NCBI RefSeq assembly: GCF_900107595.1
Contig: NZ_FNQF01000005.1
Coordinates: 62,001 to 126,000, forward strand
DNA: 64,000 nt
Direction: 5' to 3'
DNA from: Psychroflexus halocasei
Lineage (GTDB): Bacteria > Bacteroidota > Bacteroidia > Flavobacteriales > Flavobacteriaceae
Part shown: positions 61,297 to 64,000 of the stretch, in pieces
How the letters are laid out: every line of letters starts with the position of its first letter
How positions within the stretch are numbered: the stretch's first letter is position 1
Program-made: the position numbers and the translations under genes
The notes under the pieces: generated by a model
The model's database searches: none
Told to the model about the DNA's origin: nothing
The model's input: only the letters and a program-made list of their open reading frames with translations

Positions 61297-62625
61297 ATGT
61301 TTGATAGTTTAAGCGATAAGTTAGATAAGGCATTTCACGTCCTTAAAGGACATGGGCAAATTACTGAAGTCAATGTAGCAGAAACATTAAAAGAAGTCAG
61401 AAGAGCTTTAGTTGATGCCGATGTGAACTTTAAAATTGCAAAGAATTTTACAAACACGGTAAAAGAAAAAGCACTAGGGCAAGATGTATTGAATACATTA
61501 AAACCAAACCAAATGATGGTCAAAATCGTGAAAGACGAATTGACCGAATTGATGGGCGGTGATGCTGAAGGTGTTGATTTAAGCGGTCAGCCAAGTGTTA
61601 TTTTGATGTCTGGTTTACAGGGGTCTGGTAAAACAACTTTCTCAGGGAAACTTGCAAACTTTCTTAAAAATAAAAAGACAAAAAAACCATTATTAGTTGC
61701 TTGTGATGTTTACCGTCCTGCAGCGATTGATCAGCTTCACGTTGTTGGTGAGCAGATTAATGTTGATGTTTTTTCAAATAAAGAAGAGAAAAATCCAGTA
61801 AAGATTGCTGAAGCAGCCATTGCTCACGCAAAAGAAAACGGACACAATGTCGTCATTCTCGATACCGCTGGTCGTTTAGCAATCGATGAACAAATGATGA
61901 ATGAAATCTCCGAAATTCATCAAACCATTAAACCACAAGAAACACTTTTTGTTGTTGATGCCATGACGGGTCAAGATGCTGTTAATACAGCAAAAGCCTT
62001 TAACGATGTGCTTGACTTTAACGGTGTTATTCTAACAAAACTTGATGGTGACACGCGTGGAGGTGCTGCAATTTCTATTAAATCAGTAGTTGATAAACCG
62101 ATCAAATTTATCGGTACTGGTGAGAAAATGGATGCGATTGATGTTTTCCATCCATCACGTATGGCCGATCGTATTTTGGGAATGGGTGATGTCGTATCTC
62201 TTGTTGAAAGAGCACAAGAACAATATGATGAAGAGGAAGCGAGAAAGATTCAAAAGAAAATTGCGAAAAACAAATTTGGTTTTGATGATTTCTTAAAGCA
62301 AATCCAGCAAGTCAAGAAAATGGGAAGCATGAAGGATTTGATGGGAATGATCCCAGGTGCTGGCAAGATGATGAAAAACATGGATATTGATGATGATGCT
62401 TTTAAGCATATTGAAGCAATTATTCACTCAATGACGCCAGATGAACGCTCAAATCCTAATGTGATTAACGCCAGCCGTAAAAGAAGAATTGGAAAAGGTT
62501 CAGGAACTTCAGTTCAAGAAGTGAATCAGCTTTTAAAACAGTTTACTCAAATGAGTAAAATGATGAAGATGATGCAAGGCGGTGGTGGTAAAAAAATGAT
62601 GCAAATGATGAAGAATATGAAGTAG
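61297..62625 (+). CDS. ffh: Signal recognition particle protein Ffh
   Basis: A 442-residue SRP54 GTPase that delivers signal-sequence-bearing ribosomes to the membrane. An N domain (ALVDADVNFKIAKNFTN) is followed by the G domain with GLQGSGKTTFSGKLA, DVYRPAAIDQL, LDTAGR and TKLDGDTRGGAA. The methionine-rich M domain (from about 330; MMKNMDIDDD, then MSKMMKMMQGGGGKKMM at the end) follows. The 4.5S RNA gene is not visible here. folD follows 34 nt downstream. Confidence 0.97.
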   Translation: MFDSLSDKLDKAFHVLKGHGQITEVNVAETLKEVRRALVDADVNFKIAKNFTNTVKEKALGQDVLNTLKPNQMMVKIVKDELTELMGGDAEGVDLSGQPSVILMSGLQGSGKTTFSGKLANFLKNKKTKKPLLVACDVYRPAAIDQLHVVGEQINVDVFSNKEEKNPVKIAEAAIAHAKENGHNVVILDTAGRLAIDEQMMNEISEIHQTIKPQETLFVVDAMTGQDAVNTAKAFNDVLDFNGVILTKLDGDTRGGAAISIKSVVDKPIKFIGTGEKMDAIDVFHPSRMADRILGMGDVVSLVERAQEQYDEEEARKIQKKIAKNKFGFDDFLKQIQQVKKMGSMKDLMGMIPGAGKMMKNMDIDDDAFKHIEAIIHSMTPDERSNPNVINASRKRRIGKGSGTSVQEVNQLLKQFTQMSKMMKMMQGGGGKKMMQMMKNMK

Positions 62626-62659
62626 CAACTCCCGAAGAAACAACATAACACAACATAAC

Positions 62660-63550
62660 ATGACAATTTTAGACGGAAAAAAAGTAAGTAACGACATCAA
62701 AAATGAGATAAAGGCTGATGTCGATCAAATGATTGCTAAAAATGAAAAAGTGCCTCACCTTGCAGCAGTTTTAGTTGGGAATGATGGTGCTAGCATGACT
62801 TACGTGAACAGTAAAGTTAAAGCTTGCGAACGCGTTGGTTTTAAATCGACTTTAGTCAAATTGTCGAGCACAATCAGTGAGCTTGAGCTTTTAGAGCAAA
62901 TCAAAAAATTGAATGAAGATGATGATATAGATGGCTTTATCGTTCAGTTACCCTTACCAAAACAAATCGATACGCAAAAAGTATTGATGACTGTTGATCC
63001 TGATAAAGATGTTGATGGTTTCCATCCAACAAACTTCGGTAAAATGGCATTGGATATGACAAGCTTCATTCCAGCAACGCCATTTGGAATCTTAGAATTA
63101 CTTGAGCGCTACAATGTAGAGACTAACGGAAAACATACAGTTGTGATTGGAAGAAGTCACATTGTTGGTAGACCGATGAGTATTTTGATGGGACGAAAAG
63201 GCTTTCCTGGAAACTCAACTGTTACTTTAACGCACAGTCACACCAAAAATATCACGCAAATTATCAGTCAAGCTGATATTGTTATTTCGGCTTTAGGGAA
63301 ACCAAATTTTTTAAAGGCAGAGATGGTTAAAGACGATGTTGTTGTGATTGACGTCGGTATTACACGTGTGCCTGATGAAACTAAGAAAAGAGGTTACAGA
63401 ATTACTGGTGATGTAGATTATGAAAATGTGAGCAAAAAAGCATCTCACATCACGCCTGTTCCTGGCGGCGTCGGACCAATGACAATTGCGATGTTATTAA
63501 AAAACACGCTTTTGGCACGCGAACTTCATCGTATACGTCAAAATTCTTAA
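62660..63550 (+). CDS. folD: Methylenetetrahydrofolate dehydrogenase/cyclohydrolase
   Basis: A 296-residue bifunctional enzyme of one-carbon metabolism. AAVLVGNDGASMTYVNSKVKACERVGF contains the catalytic Tyr and Lys. GFIVQLPLP, VVIGRSHIVGRPMS (Rossmann part) and the C-terminal PVPGGVGPMTIAMLLKNT are diagnostic. A short tandem repeat CAACATAACA (twice, 62641-62660) directly precedes the ATG. It is probably co-transcribed with ffh. Confidence 0.96.
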   Translation: MTILDGKKVSNDIKNEIKADVDQMIAKNEKVPHLAAVLVGNDGASMTYVNSKVKACERVGFKSTLVKLSSTISELELLEQIKKLNEDDDIDGFIVQLPLPKQIDTQKVLMTVDPDKDVDGFHPTNFGKMALDMTSFIPATPFGILELLERYNVETNGKHTVVIGRSHIVGRPMSILMGRKGFPGNSTVTLTHSHTKNITQIISQADIVISALGKPNFLKAEMVKDDVVVIDVGITRVPDETKKRGYRITGDVDYENVSKKASHITPVPGGVGPMTIAMLLKNTLLARELHRIRQNS

Positions 63551-63577
63551 AAAACTTTATATTTTATAAAATAGCAC

Positions 63578-64000
63578 CTAGTCAATTGATATTTCAGTTG
63601 ACTCAGGTTGCTCTTTTGCCCAAGCTCTATAACTTTCAATATCGTCTCCGATAAATTTTAGCGCAAAATTCACGATTGTAATATCATCTAAATAACCAAG
63701 AAATGGGATGAAGTCGGGAACTAAGTCAAGCGGATTAAGGATATATAATAGACTAAAAGCAATAGCTGAAACCGTTTTCCAAGGCAAGTCTTTATAATGT
63801 CCATTTTTATAGTCAAGCAACATTCTTAAGAGCGTTTTGACATCTTCTTTAAGAGGTGCCCAATTTCTGTTCTTGATTTTATCTAAAATCCCTTCAGAAC
63901 TATCAACCGCTTTGTCAATATCATCATGTGATATTTTTTTAGATTCAGCAGAAAAATATTCTTCATCAATATTTTCATTGTTCTTTTTGTTCTGGTACTG
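63578..64000 (-). CDS. DUF1232 (YkvA-like) protein, partial at window end
   Basis: The frame is open from the window edge at 64000 to the stop at 63578, 140 residues. An internal ATG at 63823 is not the real start, because coding character clearly continues upstream (IDKAVDSSEGILDKIKNRNWAPLKEDVKTLLRM). The DUF1232 core with its membrane hairpin is SAIAFSLLYILNPLDLVPDFIPFLGYLDDITIV. Members are small, poorly understood membrane-associated proteins. The N-terminus lies outside the window. Confidence 0.88.
   Translation of the reverse strand, partial: QYQNKKNNENIDEEYFSAESKKISHDDIDKAVDSSEGILDKIKNRNWAPLKEDVKTLLRMLLDYKNGHYKDLPWKTVSAIAFSLLYILNPLDLVPDFIPFLGYLDDITIVNFALKFIGDDIESYRAWAKEQPESTEISID

Noticed and set aside
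62641-62660. Tandem CAACATAACA before folD as a regulatory repeat
   Set aside because: Only two short copies at a ribosome-binding position; no further support.

Overview
The window is an AT-rich, gene-dense chromosomal segment of a Bacteroidota bacterium, most likely a member of the Flavobacteriaceae. Three things point there: repeated TAnnTTTG promoter -7 boxes, weak or absent Shine-Dalgarno sequences, and the gene content (two S46 dipeptidyl-peptidases, GSCFA and DUF5686 proteins, LemA/TPM cluster, fused 2-oxoacid dehydrogenase E1, 830-residue-class PaaZ). The genus cannot be fixed from the sequence. No rRNA, tRNA, CRISPR array, transposase, integrase or prophage gene was recognised.

Layout: 0-3.2 kb carries two universal-stress proteins around an AsmA-like protein. 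3.3-7.9 kb is the rimP-nusA-infB operon, which has a terminator-like hairpin in its leader. 8-10.9 kb holds the GTPases era and der. 10.9-14.1 kb is a minus-strand M23 peptidase-MerR-LemA-TPM-TPM operon, divergent from alaS and a GSCFA gene. 17.8-20.8 kb holds rhodanese, a YeiH-type transporter, LysR and an FMN reductase. 20.8-34.2 kb is the phenylacetate degradation cluster: tetR, then paaE-A-B-C-D-G-H-I-J-Z, with a RHH/MazF pair inserted before paaZ. A second small unit (an enoyl-CoA hydratase-like gene plus paaY) lies at 36.7-38.5 kb. The first operon promoter and the second unit's promoter share a near-identical palindrome overlapping the -7 box, presumably the TetR operator. Two S46 peptidases (34.3-36.4 and 40.5-42.6 kb) surround paaY, a GNAT gene and a dicarboxylate symporter. 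Then come a lipoyl E2 and a fused E1 (43-46.9 kb), a frameshifted small membrane gene, a DUF2914 protein and an MscS channel. A minus-strand block follows: fabD; then a bifunctional nuclease-nupC-thyA-folA-kinase operon; then etfBA. The window ends with an E1-beta gene, a DUF5686 protein, ppa, ffh, folD and a partial DUF1232 gene.

The most unusual feature is a family of five cassettes, each holding one small four-helix-bundle gene (23S rRNA intervening-sequence protein family). They are inserted between co-directional, functionally linked genes: paaA|paaB, paaG|paaH, paaH|paaI, hydratase|paaY and E2|E1. Each cassette is bounded by inverted arms. Within a cassette both arms are built from degenerate tandem units of 7 nt (8 nt, or 15 = 7+8, in two loci). 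The unit sequence differs from cassette to cassette, but the architecture is constant. The arms lie directly next to the upstream stop and the downstream start, so folding of the transcript would loop the gene out and bring the host operon back together. A sixth arm pair without a gene lies just before paaJ. This resembles the organisation of intervening sequences in 23S rRNA, here at the mRNA level. To my knowledge it is not a well described system; the RNA-level interpretation is inference.

The paa cluster also carries REP-like palindromes with a shared tail after several stop codons. A related palindrome is inserted in frame inside the E1 gene.
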